Source: Balanoglossus misakiensis
Lineage: Eukaryota > Hemichordata
NCBI GenBank assembly: GCA_040954595.2
Contig: CM082581.2
Span: 6,014,001-6,078,000, forward strand
DNA: 64,000 nt
Direction: 5' to 3'
A program made the position numbers and the translations under genes. The first letter of the stretch is position 1; every line of letters begins with the position of its first letter. This document shows positions 1-11,489 of this stretch, in pieces. The notes under the pieces were generated by a model. It ran no database searches. It was not told where the DNA came from and saw only the letters and a list, made by a program, of their open reading frames with translations.

Positions 1-345
1 TCACTGAACTGTGGATTGTAATACCAGTGAAGTCCACGTTGCGTTCCCAACACTGCCACGTCGCATTAAAGCTCGCTGGACTGTGACGTGAAAAGCGAGC
101 GTTTCCTATCGTTTTAAAATAAACTGTCTTTCGAGAAAGCCGTGTAAAATCTGCTAATTTGTGTGAACTTTCTCTTATTGGAAATTACAATTCTTATTAT
201 TTACATACCCATGTTATGTATGTATGCAATAATAGCCACAAAAAGGTCGAATGGAAGCAACAAAAACAGCAGTATGGTCGGAACATTGAAATGAATGATA
301 TGAGTTTTTATAAAGTTACCTGTGACGTTGCCATTTTAAACTCAC

Positions 346-460
346 CTTCACTGTCAGTTGCAGCATTGCGAACCCACTCCACCTTGTCGAATCCGCCAGA
401 GAGCCCGAAAGCCAACAATATCACCACCGTCAGTTGCAAGAAACATCTGAAAAGTTGCAT
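346..460 (-). CDS. First coding exon of a secreted or membrane protein (partial gene)
   Basis: Reading the minus strand from the ATG at 460, the exon encodes 38 residues that begin with a textbook signal peptide (MQLFRCFLQLTVVILLAFG) followed by a short polar stretch (GGFDKVEWVRN). It ends in a good 5' splice site, GAAG|GTGAGT, in phase 1 at 346. The rest of the gene must lie to the left of the window, because I see no convincing phase-1 acceptor between 1 and 340. A phase-1 intron just after a signal peptide is typical of modular extracellular proteins. The family cannot be determined from this exon, and the larger overlapping reading frames here look like chance. Confidence 0.55.
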
Positions 461-560
461 TTTGGTCCAGAGTCGCGAAACCTGCCACTCGTACCCGAAT
501 CAACTTCTTGTCTTGAAACTTGTTCTTGGGCGTTGTGCGCGGTGAATTCCACGCTGGCAA

Positions 561-3460
561 ATCAAGTTACCCTCTAGGCCTTACAGCAGGCATAAATGCG
601 AATGCGACACACTTCACTGATCAACATAGACATTGCCAATGAGATGCGAGAGATGATCCGCAACACTTTCGTAATGTTGTCTGTGATTGGCCAGTGAATG
701 TATTTGGCAGAAATTCATCAAATGTGTACGTAATTTTCTCATTCTGTAAAACACTTGGAAGAGTTGCTGCTTCGATATTGCCTCAAAGGACCTTTGCAAA
801 ATAAAATTATCGTATCGACATACTAAAGAAAAAACCCTCTTCGTCAACGCATGGGCAGGTTGATGTCTCTTTAATTTACAATATACCCGACTGATAAAAA
901 AACGCATGTACGAAATTCCACTCAGTTTTATTAATCTCTCCTAAATATCCAAGATTATATTCTAAGAGGAAATTGAGCTTAGTATTTTGGTGATTTTCAT
1001 AGAAACAAATGTTAGTATACCGATACATTCAAGACTTGGTCTCCATCCAGAACAGTTGAATCATGAGATATTTCACACATGATATCATTACTATACGGCT
1101 TCCCGTGGGTGACGATGCCTGTCTGAACACCCGCGACATTTCCTAAAGCGAATTTGTGTCCGATTTAGCCCAAGAAAAATTAGCTTGATCAAAATTAAAT
1201 GAGTTCGCAAATCATCACCTGCTTCGGATCCCACAAAGTCGCCCACTCCAAGAAACTATTTTGATATTTAATTTGTCCCATCCTGATTATATGCTGTTTT
1301 ACCCCTCTCTGCTGGCTGTAGGGACATAAGTTCCCCATTTATTGATATATCTGTCACTGGCTTGAAGTGTGCAAGTGTAAATTACCCTGTAGACGTAAGA
1401 TGTTTTCGAGGCAACGGCGAAATCCCGGATAAATATTCAATTAATATCTCCCCGAATAGCTGTCGGAGGGTGAATTTGACTTCCGCTGAAGCGTGGCCAA
1501 ATGGCGTGGAATCGATGTATTGATTAAACACGGCATGGAGACCAACTCCGAGGGAAGCCTCCTCGCACGTACACGTCGTGATGGCAATGCCAGGATTTAT
1601 ACATCTCACCCATCACCTAATAACGACGCAAACATTTCAGCAGTTGACTTAAAAGGAGAGATCTTCATGTACAGTCTGGTTGTTTGTAGATTTTATAGGA
1701 TCACTTTCAATAACGGCATGTGCTTATGACTTCCCGGAGGAACTATAGGTTTGTGTTGGAAATTGATGAGTATAAAGCCAAATTTATCTGAGCCATACAC
1801 GCAACAATTCGAATTGGGAGCACACTGTCCTTTACGCTATATTTCTACTTACAATAAAACACTTCAAATTTCTCGAATTTCATAAAGTGTTACATAATTG
1901 ATACTCTAAAGAGAAAAGCTAATGCAAGGCCTACATCAAAATATAAAATGTTATAACGGAATGGAGGCTGCAATACCAACATGTTGTTTTGTACAGACCG
2001 GCAGACAGACAGACAGACGGACGGACGGACAGGCAGGCGGGGTACATAATAGCCAGCTCGAGAGAATCAAAAATACAGGAAAGGAAACATAATATGATAA
2101 GTGTCTTCATACTCTTATTCCCACTATTCGCTTTTCACAGGATTGTGAAAGTGGGTTGACTGTGCAAACAAAACACTACAAGAGCCTATTAATAGAACCA
2201 TTACTCATTGATAATAGATCACATGACACAACGTGACGTCGGCCTCCGGACGTACACGTAATTGTGGAAACGTCGAAGCGACATGCTAAACCCAGGAGTG
2301 TTAACTTTGTGTATCGACACTTGTCAAGCTATACAGCCTCGTCTGTCCAGTCACCTGTCGTGTCTCCTGTCGCACCGACGAACAGACAAAAGCTGCTGCA
2401 TTGTAGGAAGACTCTGGCCATCGTCGCCATGCCAACGTGACGAGAGCTCGTATATAACACGCACGCTTGGAAGGTAAAGGTGGGTACCTTTAAATTGTCG
2501 TTTCTGTGAGCATAAAACCATGCCAATTTCGGAATGGATGTACATGCATGCGTAAAATGACAGGAGTGATATACGCGCCTGGCAACGATCACGGAGGGGA
2601 AGATCTGATTGACTATGGTGACAAAATGACACGAATAAAATAAGGGAAGTTGGGACAAATTCAGAGGAAATATCTTCTCATTCGAAAGGGAAATTTTGCG
2701 ATAGTTCTAATGCGCCACTTGCAATTGATTCCTATGTGAAGAATACGCTAATCCCTGTCTGAGTACTAACATTTCAGAGTTTACATACATGAACCATGTG
2801 AAAATGTTAAGAATGTCGGGAGTGACGTTGTTTTAGGCGGACGCGAAGCCTGTAGTTTGCAAAATAGAAAATCCCGTTCGATAGTGATCACGACCTTATG
2901 CACCGCCAAACATTTCAGTATTTTGCTGAAATATCATGAAGGAAGCTATAGACATATTGAGGCAGAACAAATGCGGGGATGTTTTGATATATTAAGCTTG
3001 TGAAGTGAACTTCGCAGACTTTCATTTTTCAAAACTGTTCGGACCAGAAAGGATCGAGGTTTGCTAAGTTCTGGACTGAGATAAACCTTCCTGTCGAAAG
3101 GATATATAGAGAGAAATCTAATTGCAAATAACGCCGTCGATAAGAGTTTCTTGTGGATCGTTTTCTTTATAAGGAGCCCGGTTTTGGGGAGTAAAAGAAA
3201 CAATAGCTGTTTGTGTCTGGTTTAAATTGCCAGCGGCAAGGTTATTCGCCATTGTTGCTCTAATTGTAGTAGTCTGTGAACGTACGCCATCGTTGGTTAT
3301 AGACGTCTTTGCTTCGTTTTTGTGTACCACGTATTACGCGGCGTCGTCAGCAAACAAAAGAATACGACCGATATTGCCGCTGCTGGCTTTCAAAAAGCAT
3401 GGCGAGACCTTCCTGTACACCAGAACAGAAAAAATGTGGATTATCCGCCTTTCATCATAT
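561..3460. other. Intergenic stretch without a supported gene
   Basis: Short ORFs occur on both strands (for example minus 614-907, minus 1382-1609 and plus 1493-1729), but none has a recognisable domain or paired splice sites. The only clear structure is the CAGA/CGGA simple repeat at about 2001-2038. The upstream promoter or non-coding exon of the plus-strand gene at 3516 may lie at its right end. Confidence 0.5.
2001..2038. repeat. (CAGA/CGGA)n microsatellite
   Basis: About nine tetranucleotide units run from CAGA into CGGA and CAGG. It is a degenerate simple repeat in intergenic DNA. Confidence 0.85.
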
Positions 3461-3490
3461 TATAAATGACGTTTACGTTTCTTTCAGATC
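3461..3490 (+). promoter_or_regulatory. TATA-like box and initiator, or 3' splice site, before the 3516 ATG
   Basis: TATAAAT at 3461-3467 is followed by a CRE-like TGACGTTTACG and then TTTCTTTCAGATC. The last element could be an initiator about 25 bases downstream of the TATA element. It could equally be a strong 3' splice site (polypyrimidine tract plus CAG at 3485-3487) that brings in a non-coding upstream exon. The sequence alone does not decide between them. Confidence 0.4.
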
Positions 3491-3515
3491 TCCATACTCG
3501 GCGATTGCCGATAAC

Positions 3516-4259
3516 ATGGAGGAAGTTTCGAACGCAGTCCCTCCCACGACAGTTCAAGTTTGTGATTCTTGTTGCTTGCCTGGCCGGAATTCGGGGCGTG
3601 ACTGTCACCATGGCTCCCAGGCCACAGACGAGGGACGGTACAGAATACAACAACCAAAAGGGATCCCGCCTCTGGAAGTTCTGCTGCTGTGTACATCAGT
3701 TGGGGCAGTGAGCACGTGCATCGGACTTCTTATTCTGAACAAAGCAATCATGACATTCACCTTTTCGGGGTCCCTGTGCGTCTGCCTCCTCCTGGCCAGC
3801 GTTATTTATAACACGCACACAGCACGCATGCGCCAACCTGAGTCCGACGACCACGAGCTGAAATCCAGTGACTATCGTCGTCTCGATGATTTAATAGCGC
3901 ATGTCAACAAACCTGACCGCGGGAATAATCATTGGTCGGTTCCTGTGAAACTCTCCTCAAAAAATTCCGACAATACAGAGAATTTCACACTTCTGGCGAA
4001 AAGACGTTGTGCTAAATCAAAAGACGAAGACGTTGATAGTATCGATGATGATGATGATGACGGGGATGATGACGATGATGATGAAGACAAGAGTGATAGC
4101 AAATGTGGGACAAAGGAACTCGACATATATGTGAAGAAAATAACCGTTTGTCGGAAGTCTCGCCAAAGACTTGATATTTTCTGGAAAAGATACCGTTTGA
4201 GACGGAGACGGACAACTCGATTACCAACGTATTTACTCCACTGCATCGGTTGCAAATAG
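3516..4259 (+). CDS. Acidic two-transmembrane protein of unknown function
   Basis: The 247-residue frame opens at ATG 3516, just after a TATA/initiator or splice-acceptor signal; the same frame is open further upstream, but that part looks non-coding. The N-terminus is cysteine-rich (VCDSCCLPG). Two hydrophobic helices at about residues 53-75 and 78-99 are separated by a very short polar turn, forming a hairpin. The long hydrophilic tail contains an aspartate run (about 177-190), partly encoded by a GAT repeat, and ends in an arginine-rich segment (RLRRRRTTR) with CIGC near the C-terminus. The layout (polar N-terminus, tight two-helix hairpin, charged tail) loosely resembles small TMEM proteins such as TMEM100, but I cannot claim homology. 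An ATTAAA lies about 60 bases after the stop. It could be one exon of a longer gene. Confidence 0.6.
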   Translation: MEEVSNAVPPTTVQVCDSCCLPGRNSGRDCHHGSQATDEGRYRIQQPKGIPPLEVLLLCTSVGAVSTCIGLLILNKAIMTFTFSGSLCVCLLLASVIYNTHTARMRQPESDDHELKSSDYRRLDDLIAHVNKPDRGNNHWSVPVKLSSKNSDNTENFTLLAKRRCAKSKDEDVDSIDDDDDDGDDDDDDEDKSDSKCGTKELDIYVKKITVCRKSRQRLDIFWKRYRLRRRRTTRLPTYLLHCIGCK

Positions 4260-4317
4260 GGCGCGTGCTACAGAATTGCCCTCTATATCTCTAAGGTGCT
4301 GTACATTATTTACACAC

Positions 4318-4323
4318 ATTAAA
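4318..4323 (+). terminator. ATTAAA poly(A) signal variant
   Basis: ATTAAA lies 59 bases after the stop codon of the two-transmembrane protein gene. It fits a short 3' UTR but is only a hexamer match. Confidence 0.35.
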
Positions 4324-4688
4324 TATTGAGTAGTATTCCAGGGGGACGTCTGTTTATTATGTACTTTTGCAGCTTATTTTAACAACGCCATTCAAAAAGC
4401 GTTTCTTACTAACCGCCTTGCATTAATTTGGTAAAGTGAAGCGATTGGTACGCAACAAAGCTTTTTAAACGAGATGCACGATAATTCTTGCCTCTTTCAC
4501 GAAAGACGACATGTACGTCATCTTTCTCCAGTGCCATGCAAGAAAAATCGTCTCTTTATATAGACACATTTACTTCCAAAACCGTTCCCTCAGTATGTTT
4601 AAAAGTTTGAAAGCTATTCACACTATCAAGACTTACCAAATGGTATAAAACTACAGTATCATGCAACCAGTATGACATAAAACTGTTC

Positions 4689-4694
4689 TTTATT
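4689..4694 (-). terminator. AATAAA poly(A) signal for LYAR
   Basis: On the minus strand AATAAAG lies about 150 bases after the LYAR stop codon, a normal 3' UTR length. Confidence 0.5.
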
Positions 4695-4844
4695 TTCCCA
4701 AAAGAACAATGTATGCACTTACAGAATGAATATTGGATCTGGTATATTTCAAGTTTCAAAACTTACAGTCAATGGCAATTTGACAACACTTAAGTTCTTA
4801 CGCAGATGTGCTCTTCAATATAATAAAATATAATGACTTCAACA

Positions 4845-7610
4845 CTATGAATTCAAAAGTCTGACTTTCTCCTTGTGCACTTTGAATTTTTTACATTTGT
4901 GAATTTTTCGATTGAAGGCTGCCAATACTTCCTCTTCTGTCTTCAATCTGCAGTCTCCGCCTTGTGCCCAATATTCACCAACAACCTGCGGGACAAGCGA
5001 AATAGAATGTGCTTAAAAACAGAAAGATAAGAACTTTTACTCATATTTTTTATCAAAGCAACTTCAGATTTTTCGCCTTTAAAAATTGACAGTAACAATT
5101 TTGGATCATCTTGCAAAATTTTGAATGAGACGACAAAATTTGTTTCAAATTTGAAATTCAAAATGGCCGCCAATCTGGCTGTTGACTCTATGGTGACTAC
5201 CATGTTTTAATTATCACTGGTTCCACAAAAGCATCATACCTTCTTCCTGAGCTTTTTGACGGACATTTCATTTTCAGCAGCCGTCTTCAGGACAGACTTG
5301 ATAGTCGACTCCCAACGAAACTTTTCTGGAAGATGGCAAAACAAACCCCAAAATCATGAGTATTTGATGGCGAAAGTTTTCCTCACAGTCCACAAGTTTC
5401 ACGAACATGTTTATCCTTAACATATGTCTTCACGTTCATCTTGGATTTGCAGTATATTACATATAGTATATTATCTCAAAAATTGACAATATCAATGCAT
5501 ACCATACTCAGTCAAGTCAACAGCAACTGTAAAGATTTAGTCAACCTGGCACATATCGCTTGAGTGATTCAAAGGATACAATGGCTTAAGTTCAGGTAAT
5601 CTACCCTACACCCAATATCAATGCATCAAAGTTGTATAAGCTTACTAATAATTGAGAACTATTCTTACTTCCTGGTGGGCCATCGGTTTCTTGACTGTCA
5701 TCCTCCTCTTCTGGACTTTGATTCGTTTGCTGCGATTCTGCTTCTGTATTAAGTTTCAAAACAAACAAAGGAGACCTAAACATTCCAAGTTCAATATTGC
5801 AATAAACTAAATATAGTCACATACTCATCAGCAACACTTTTGTCCCCAGCCTCTGAATAATGGCGATTTTCCCAGAAAATTCTTTACTCACCACCATTTT
5901 CCTCTCTTTTCCTCTTTCCTGGTTTCAAACTTTCTTGCGTTTGATCCTCACCATTGGCCATCTCGGCATTTCTTTTCTTCTTTTTCTTTGGCTTGTCGGA
6001 GTTTGAAAGGTCCACTTTTCTCTCCGGCTCCGTCGTGTCTGTATCCTCAATTTTACGTTTCTTTTTCTTGCGTTTCGATTCTTTCTGACTGTGTCCATTT
6101 TCAGCGGAGTTACCCTCAGCACTGTCAGGAGATTCTTGCTGCTTCTTTTTCTTCTTCTTCTTTGTCGATTTGTCCGAATCAACACTGTTGTCAGTCGCAT
6201 CAACTTGACTGTCTACACCCACGTTCTTTTTCTTGGCTTTTTTGTCCTTCTTACTCGTTTTGCTCTTCTTTTCTTCGCTGCTGTCGTCTCGCTTCCCGGG
6301 TAACTTCTCTTTTGTCGTAGTTTCTTCCGTTTTGTCTGTCTTGTTTTCTGTTTCCTTTGCAGCTGACGTTTTAGCGGCCTGTGCCTTCGAATCAGACTGA
6401 TACACAAAAAGACAACAAGTATCAGAAAACAGGAGAAACTCGCTATTTTTATGACGAACGATTTAACCAAGAGACAAGTGTCTTGGTGAGTCTGCAGCGA
6501 AATCCAATCTGTGTTTGGAAAGATAACTGATTAATCCACAATGTTAGTTTATAACTCCTCAGCTATAAGCCATCGTTGATATGTTCCCATCCAGCATATG
6601 CAAATGACCAACATTGCTTGACGTATACCCACGATCCTGTGTCTCCAAATCGACTGTAATGAAACAACGCCCTCACCTCGCTTTTATTGGCCGAGTCAAA
6701 CACCTGCCAAAGCCCTTCACTGGTCTTCTCATCTGTTATCCGTAGACTGTTCTTCAGAAAATTCTGCGGAATGACATTCAGAAATCAATCAAGATTTTAC
6801 AGAAAAACAGAAAACACTTCAGTTGGACAAAAACCAACGCGCTTGTTTGCAAAGTTGCATTACCTTGAACTTGGCCTTCTTCCTCGGAATATTGAAATAC
6901 TCAGTGACCTGTTTCACCAACCCGGCCATGCGCGGATTCAGATTGGCAGCCTCTGCAGCCAGTTTCACGTGTTGCAGCCAGTTGGCCTGTTTGACTTCCC
7001 CTTTGGACATCTTCCCAGCAGCCTCTCTGTTCTCCACGCTGCCATATTTTTCGTCTTCTGAAATGCATTTGATGTGGGTTTTGTACTCATCACCACTGCA
7101 AAGTAAAAGAAAATTCAGACTTATAATTGTAATAGATTATATATGAAACATCCATGTTGCACTGTTTAAAATATCAGTCGGAGGTATTTCACTGACATGA
7201 TCAATGATCAATCAAGCCAGGTCTATGTACAGAATGTAAGCTAGAAACTCCAAACACTGTTTTAATGTGAGTTGGGAACCTTCCACATGAAAAATGTAAC
7301 TGTCATTGGGTTAACATGTACTCTTGAACAATGTACATCTCAGCCTGTTGTTAGTGAAAATATTCATAGCCGCATTGTCAGTGTTGAATAGCTTTTCAAT
7401 CAGACAATCACATTCACAAAGCTTTTATTGTGACCAACTCCTGCAAATTCTGCAAACTAACTTGTGATGACTAATCATGACTTACTAGAATTCTTTGCCG
7501 CAATCCAGACAGGACAGTACCTCACACTGTCGACATTTGGTCAGGTAGTGTTTCTCCACCTGGTTTTTCTTCACCGACTGTCCACAAGCGTTACAGTTGA
7601 AAAACACCAT
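4845..7610 (-). CDS. lyar: LYAR, cell growth-regulating nucleolar protein (seven coding exons)
   Basis: All splice sites and phases agree for exons 7610-7486, 7095-6864, 6763-6677, 6396-5892, 5743-5669, 5325-5240 and 4985-4845, giving 416 residues (vertebrate LYAR is about 380). Exons 1-2 encode the LYAR-type zinc finger, starting MVFFNCNACGQSVKK with CxxC pairs, a His and CLDCGKEFYGDEYKTH. Exons 2-3 encode the conserved helical segment with IPRKKAKFK and NFLKNSL. Exon 4 is a long Lys/Glu/Ser-rich low-complexity nuclear and nucleolar localisation region. Exon 5 is a short acidic linker. Exons 6-7 encode the conserved C-terminal domain (FRWESTIKSVLK, SVKKLRKK, FNRKI, VHKEKVRLL). By family knowledge it is a nucleolar zinc-finger protein linked to rRNA transcription, pre-rRNA processing and cell proliferation. 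The MVFF start is the family start; a possible upstream in-frame start is listed separately. Confidence 0.96.
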
Positions 7611-7655
7611 GCTTGAATTTCTCCCCAATCCTTCACAGCAGTCATCGACAATTGA
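7611..7655 (-). other. lyar: LYAR 5' leader segment behind a splice acceptor
   Basis: On the minus strand, TTCTTCTCTCAACAG ends at 7656 and is a good 3' splice site 45 bases upstream of the LYAR ATG. The 45 bases are open in the LYAR frame. They join in frame to the candidate exon ending at 8756. Confidence 0.6.
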
Positions 7656-7755
7656 CTGTTGAGAGAAGAATTGGGAAATAGAATGAGCTGAGACTGGCAA
7701 TCAGCATATCAATCAGCATATCCCCCAACACGGTTCAGCTACGTTTACACGGCTA

Positions 7756-7870
7756 ACATACTATGTACCTAGCCCTACATACAGGTCTGTGTGTACACAG
7801 ACCTGTACGCAGGGCTAGCTACTAGTTATCTGTGGTACGCAGCTGTACCACAGCTAGCTACAAGTATGTA
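7756..7870. repeat. Nested palindromes able to form a three-way (cloverleaf-like) structure
   Basis: Positions 7769-7818 form a 50-base near-perfect palindrome (arms CTAGCCCTACATACAGGTC... with about two mismatches). Positions 7830-7853 form a second hairpin with a 9-bp stem (CTGTGGTAC / GTACCACAG). The flanks 7756-7767 and 7860-7870 pair with each other (ACATACTATGTA / TACAAGTATGT). The block lies in the first intron of LYAR. A foldback transposon remnant is the simplest explanation. Confidence 0.75.
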
Positions 7871-7965
7871 CCATGCATAAGATTATGTTTGGCCGGATCA
7901 TGGAGGTACTTAGTAAATCCATGGCCGGGTCGACCTTGTACAGCTTCCCTAACTAAGTTCTGGAG

Positions 7966-7983
7966 AGGGAGGGGGGGGGGGGG
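7966..7983. repeat. Poly(G) tract
   Basis: An AGGGAG sequence runs directly into a run of about 14 G inside the presumed first LYAR intron. Confidence 0.8.
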
Positions 7984-8755
7984 TCTCGGCTTGTATTTAC
8001 GCGCTTGACTTAGCAGTAGAAAAAAGTAAAACACGTCGGGGCTCGTGAAGCTGAGAACACATCATTGGCAACACGTGGGCCACGGATAAAAATGCGTCCA
8101 CACGTGTTTAGACTCAGCTATGCATCGCCGCCATCACACACCACGCGTAGGGCACAGGAATGTTCATAAGCAATTCTAAGTCAGTGGCACAATGTACTTT
8201 GACAGACTGATATTCCAGAAAATGTTGTAATCAACGTGGAAACCTTTACCTTTGCCCGGTACGAAGGAGACCTCCTTTGACCTTTAAACAGCTGATTACT
8301 TCTCGCAGCTTTGTATTTTCTCGCGTGAATTGTAATGGCGAGATTGAGGGCGTACATTCAAATGTGCGCCTCTGTGGCTGCAGTGCTGAGAGAAACCGGA
8401 GACTGATAAACGAAAAATATCTCTGAGACGTGTGTCTTTCCGTAGAAAATTTGCAAATTTTTGAAGACATGCTACACGTTCAAGTTCATGAGGTTGTCGA
8501 TCACCGATCCGCACAACCTTGCGAACAAGCGCTTTCTTGAAAACAGCTCATGAAATATTTGATGAGATAAAGCTCGGGCTTTTCATAAACCAATACCGCA
8601 CATGTATATACTCAGACTGCAACTTCGAATACTTCCACACACACAAAAAACACGGACACAAAATGATTGCCCAAAGTGATAGTCGTCTTTTTATTGATCA
8701 CGTCTGACATAATACCAACAGAAATACAAATATACTTCTATGAAATACCACATAC

Positions 8756-8773
8756 CTGTTCTTTACGTCTCAT
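8756..8773 (-). CDS. lyar: Probable LYAR upstream exon with alternative in-frame start
   Basis: On the minus strand ATG at 8773 starts MRRKEQ and ends at a strong 5' splice site, CAG|GTATGTGG, at 8756. Joined to the acceptor at 7655 it reads in frame through 15 more codons (SIVDDCCEGLGRNSS) into the conserved MVFF start. That would add 21 residues to the N-terminus. Both ATGs have A at -3. It may instead be only a 5' UTR exon, because the LYAR family begins at MVFF. Transcript data would decide. Confidence 0.45.
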
Positions 8774-9710
8774 CGTCGCGATTCAAGGTTGGCGCCGATT
8801 GAACAGCACTTTGATTTAGTACACGACAATTTACAAGTGAGGGTGCCGTCTGCCAAATTGATTGTGTTGAACTTTGCGGGTAAAAATGTACCACTCGACC
8901 TTTGTCTCTGCTATGATGTTTTTTTTCAGTTGTCAATTTTGGGTATGGTAACGTTTGCCTCGGAAATGAATTATGGGTTTTAAATCTCGTTTTTTTTTTA
9001 CTAAAGTGACAAAATACAGTGACTGCTGTGCTGGACTTCAGATAAATCTAACTTGCTCACTAAACTTTGTAATCGCGACCATCTCACGGACAACTCAGTT
9101 GTTGCTTACAGTTTGGTAGATATCGGCTACTGGTAAAAAAAATTAAACATGCAAAGCGGACAATCAAAAAAGGAAATCTATAAGACTACGCTACACTCCT
9201 AAAATACAAAAAATATATGGGAATACGAAAATAGCACCATTTGAAAACTTGATATCCAGTAACGACCCCCGAGCTACGTGCATTCAGAGTTCTGCAAATG
9301 AAAGGAAAAAACAAGTACTTTCGTTAGGGATGATGTATTTGCGGCATATTCAATAAACATTTATTATTATGTCGTCACAAAAAATAGTCACTCTTGGCAA
9401 AGGTGGTGTACGTTGGTTGGTGCAGTTTCTGCTTCTACTTTTACCAAGGGTGACATGCGCTCCCGAGCACTGCATCCTTGACTACATATCAAGTTATGCG
9501 TGAATGCTTAATTTTATCCTATATGTCACTGACCTTTAACCTCAGCATTCGACATCTTACAGATATTTACATCATCAAAATCATGTACAGAGAAAAACGC
9601 AGCTGCGGCCCGAGGCAGCGGCGAACGGCGCTCCGAAAAGCGCCCTCAGTCGATGAATCTTTCAGAGATACATGTATGCTCATACTTGCTTATGGTGAAA
9701 AAACACAAAG
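8774..9710. other. Intergenic stretch between LYAR and the IGFBP/Kazal/Ig gene
   Basis: No gene is supported here. The region presumably contains the LYAR promoter at its left end and the 3' end of the minus-strand IGFBP-Kazal-Ig gene at its right end. Two A/T-rich patches occur, but the ORFs are short and lack features. Confidence 0.45.
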
Positions 9711-10000
9711 TTACTAGGCTGTTGGCCAGCAGTTGGGGAGGGCGTTGTTGAAAACCAACCTTTGCATGCATAACCAGATTATTTTCCGGTGGTTAGAGAA
9801 AATAGTTCGACCAATTCGAACGATTGCGATATCAACAGTAGGAGCCTACGCTCATATCTTTTGTTAGCACACGAAAACTTTGCTGCTAATTTCGGAATCA
9901 TGAACCGATATACATGTACTAGCACCACACATGACCTTACTGCCTTAGTTCTGCGAGTCACCTGACAGCTGCGCGCACAACACATGGTAATGCCACTCAC

Positions 10001-11489
10001 CAGTTTTGTCTTTCACGTTGGGCTTGACTGTCAGTTTGATGACCTCGCTTGCTTCGCCGTGTTTATTTTTGCCTGTACAGGTATAGTCTCCCGAATCAAC
10101 TGGTCGTAGACTGAGAAACTAGGGAAAGAGAAGAAACAAAGAAGATATGACTTTAGCAATCAGCTGACCAAGTTATTTAGCTCCACCCAGTCAGATGCAA
10201 ATGTAAATTCCTTGTTCCGACGTGGATCACACTTATTGGTCAGCGGTACATTCATAATTGCGGTCCAGCTTCTTTTGGATCAAACGTTATAAGCAAGTGG
10301 ACCAAAACCACGGCCACTCCAAAACTTTCGTTTCGTCCCGGCTAAGCTCATTTCAGGACATTAATACCACGAAGAGAATTACACACTTACCACCATGTAC
10401 CCGTTCATTTCGTTCGGCAATCTGCCTCTCACCATCTGTATCTGGACGTTGTCGTTCTCCCCGGGCAACTCCTCGCCTTTGTGAAACCACGTGATTTTAG
10501 GGATTGGCACCCCCTGCGCCTTGCAGCTGAGATACAGGTTCGCCGCTCCAGAAAGTTCCTCCACCGTCGTGTTGGTATTCGTCACCGTGATGGTCGGGGC
10601 TGTTGGAGAACAATGAACCCGACATTCTTTTTTAACATAATGATGAAATCTTATTTTCTTTTCTTTTCTTTTTTGGATAATTTGCTAATATTGACTGCAG
10701 TAACCTGGAAAGACATTTATCGTTGTTGTGATAGCAAACAAATCGCCGAATATGTAGATGGCCTTGGTCAAATCTGAAGTGGGTAAAATTCAAGTTCACC
10801 CAATTGGCCAAAGCTGAATTGTTGAAGCCGTGGGAATACCGACCGCGGTCAAGAGCATGAAAGAAACGTCTAGAATCTTGAAGTGTAATGTAATGCGAGT
10901 ATACTGTGTGTGACGTTGCACTTCCGGTCTGGCAGTCGGGATCGAACAATAGAGTACATGTATTGTTAAATTGGACTTGCAAACAAAAATATTTTGGGGA
11001 AAAGAAGTAAAACAAATATATTTCGATAAAATTAAAACTAAGCTTTGCTGACATTATCAAACTGAACAAACCTCTCTGGCAGGCACCCTGGTTTTTGACT
11101 TCAATATCGCCGGGTTTTCCCTGCGCCTGCAATTTCTCGTTGTGTAAGCGGAGATCGCAGACGCTCAAGTAGTCTCTGTCGTCCGAGCCGCAGACGTAGC
11201 CCGGTTGCTCGGGACAAACGCAGGTACCCTCCTGGTTGTCACTCCCCGGCTTTCCTTCTTCGCAGACGAGCCCGTCGCGACACTTGCCGATCTCAAACTT
11301 GCCCCCGCCGCACGCCTCTCCCTCGATCTTCTCGCAGACGTGACAACAATCGCAGTGGCCCGTGGTGTAGGATTTGCAGTCGCTCGGCGGTTCTTCGCAG
11401 TCGTTCCATTCGCAGGGTGGACAGTCTTCGGACTTGTCGGCTCCCGAAAAAGCCAGAATAGCGAGCAGAAACACCCCAAAGACTCTCAT
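10001..11489 (-). CDS. Secreted IGFBP-Kazal-Ig protein, paralogue A
   Basis: Exons are 11489-11072, 10599-10391 and 10118-10001, with phases 1, 0 and 1. Residues 1-17 are a signal peptide (MRVFGVFLLAILAFSGA). Residues about 21-90 form an IGFBP-type cysteine module (CPPCEWNDC, GHCDCCHVC, GEACGGG). Residues about 90-137 form a Kazal-like module (CVCPEQPGYVCGSDDRDYLSVC). The next two exons form one Ig domain (LSCKAQG, ITWFHKG, DSGDYTCTG). This is the layout of IGFBP7/IGFBPL1/KAZALD1-type extracellular proteins that bind growth factors or matrix. About 248 residues are resolved. The last exon is not certain; by analogy with paralogue B it should be a few codons. A CC-TAG micro-exon at 9718-9714 after ...GGCCAACAG is one candidate. 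The first 5' splice site, GAG|GTTTGT, is weak but sits exactly where paralogue B has GAG|GTTAGT. Confidence 0.92.
10650..10676. repeat. (TTTTC)n pyrimidine-rich repeat
   Basis: Several TTTTC units lie inside the first intron of paralogue A. It is a short simple repeat. Confidence 0.7.

Noticed and set aside
1382-1729. Ankyrin-like segment (VLIKHG) on the plus strand
   Set aside because: Only a few residues fit; the consensus around them is absent and no splice sites support an exon.
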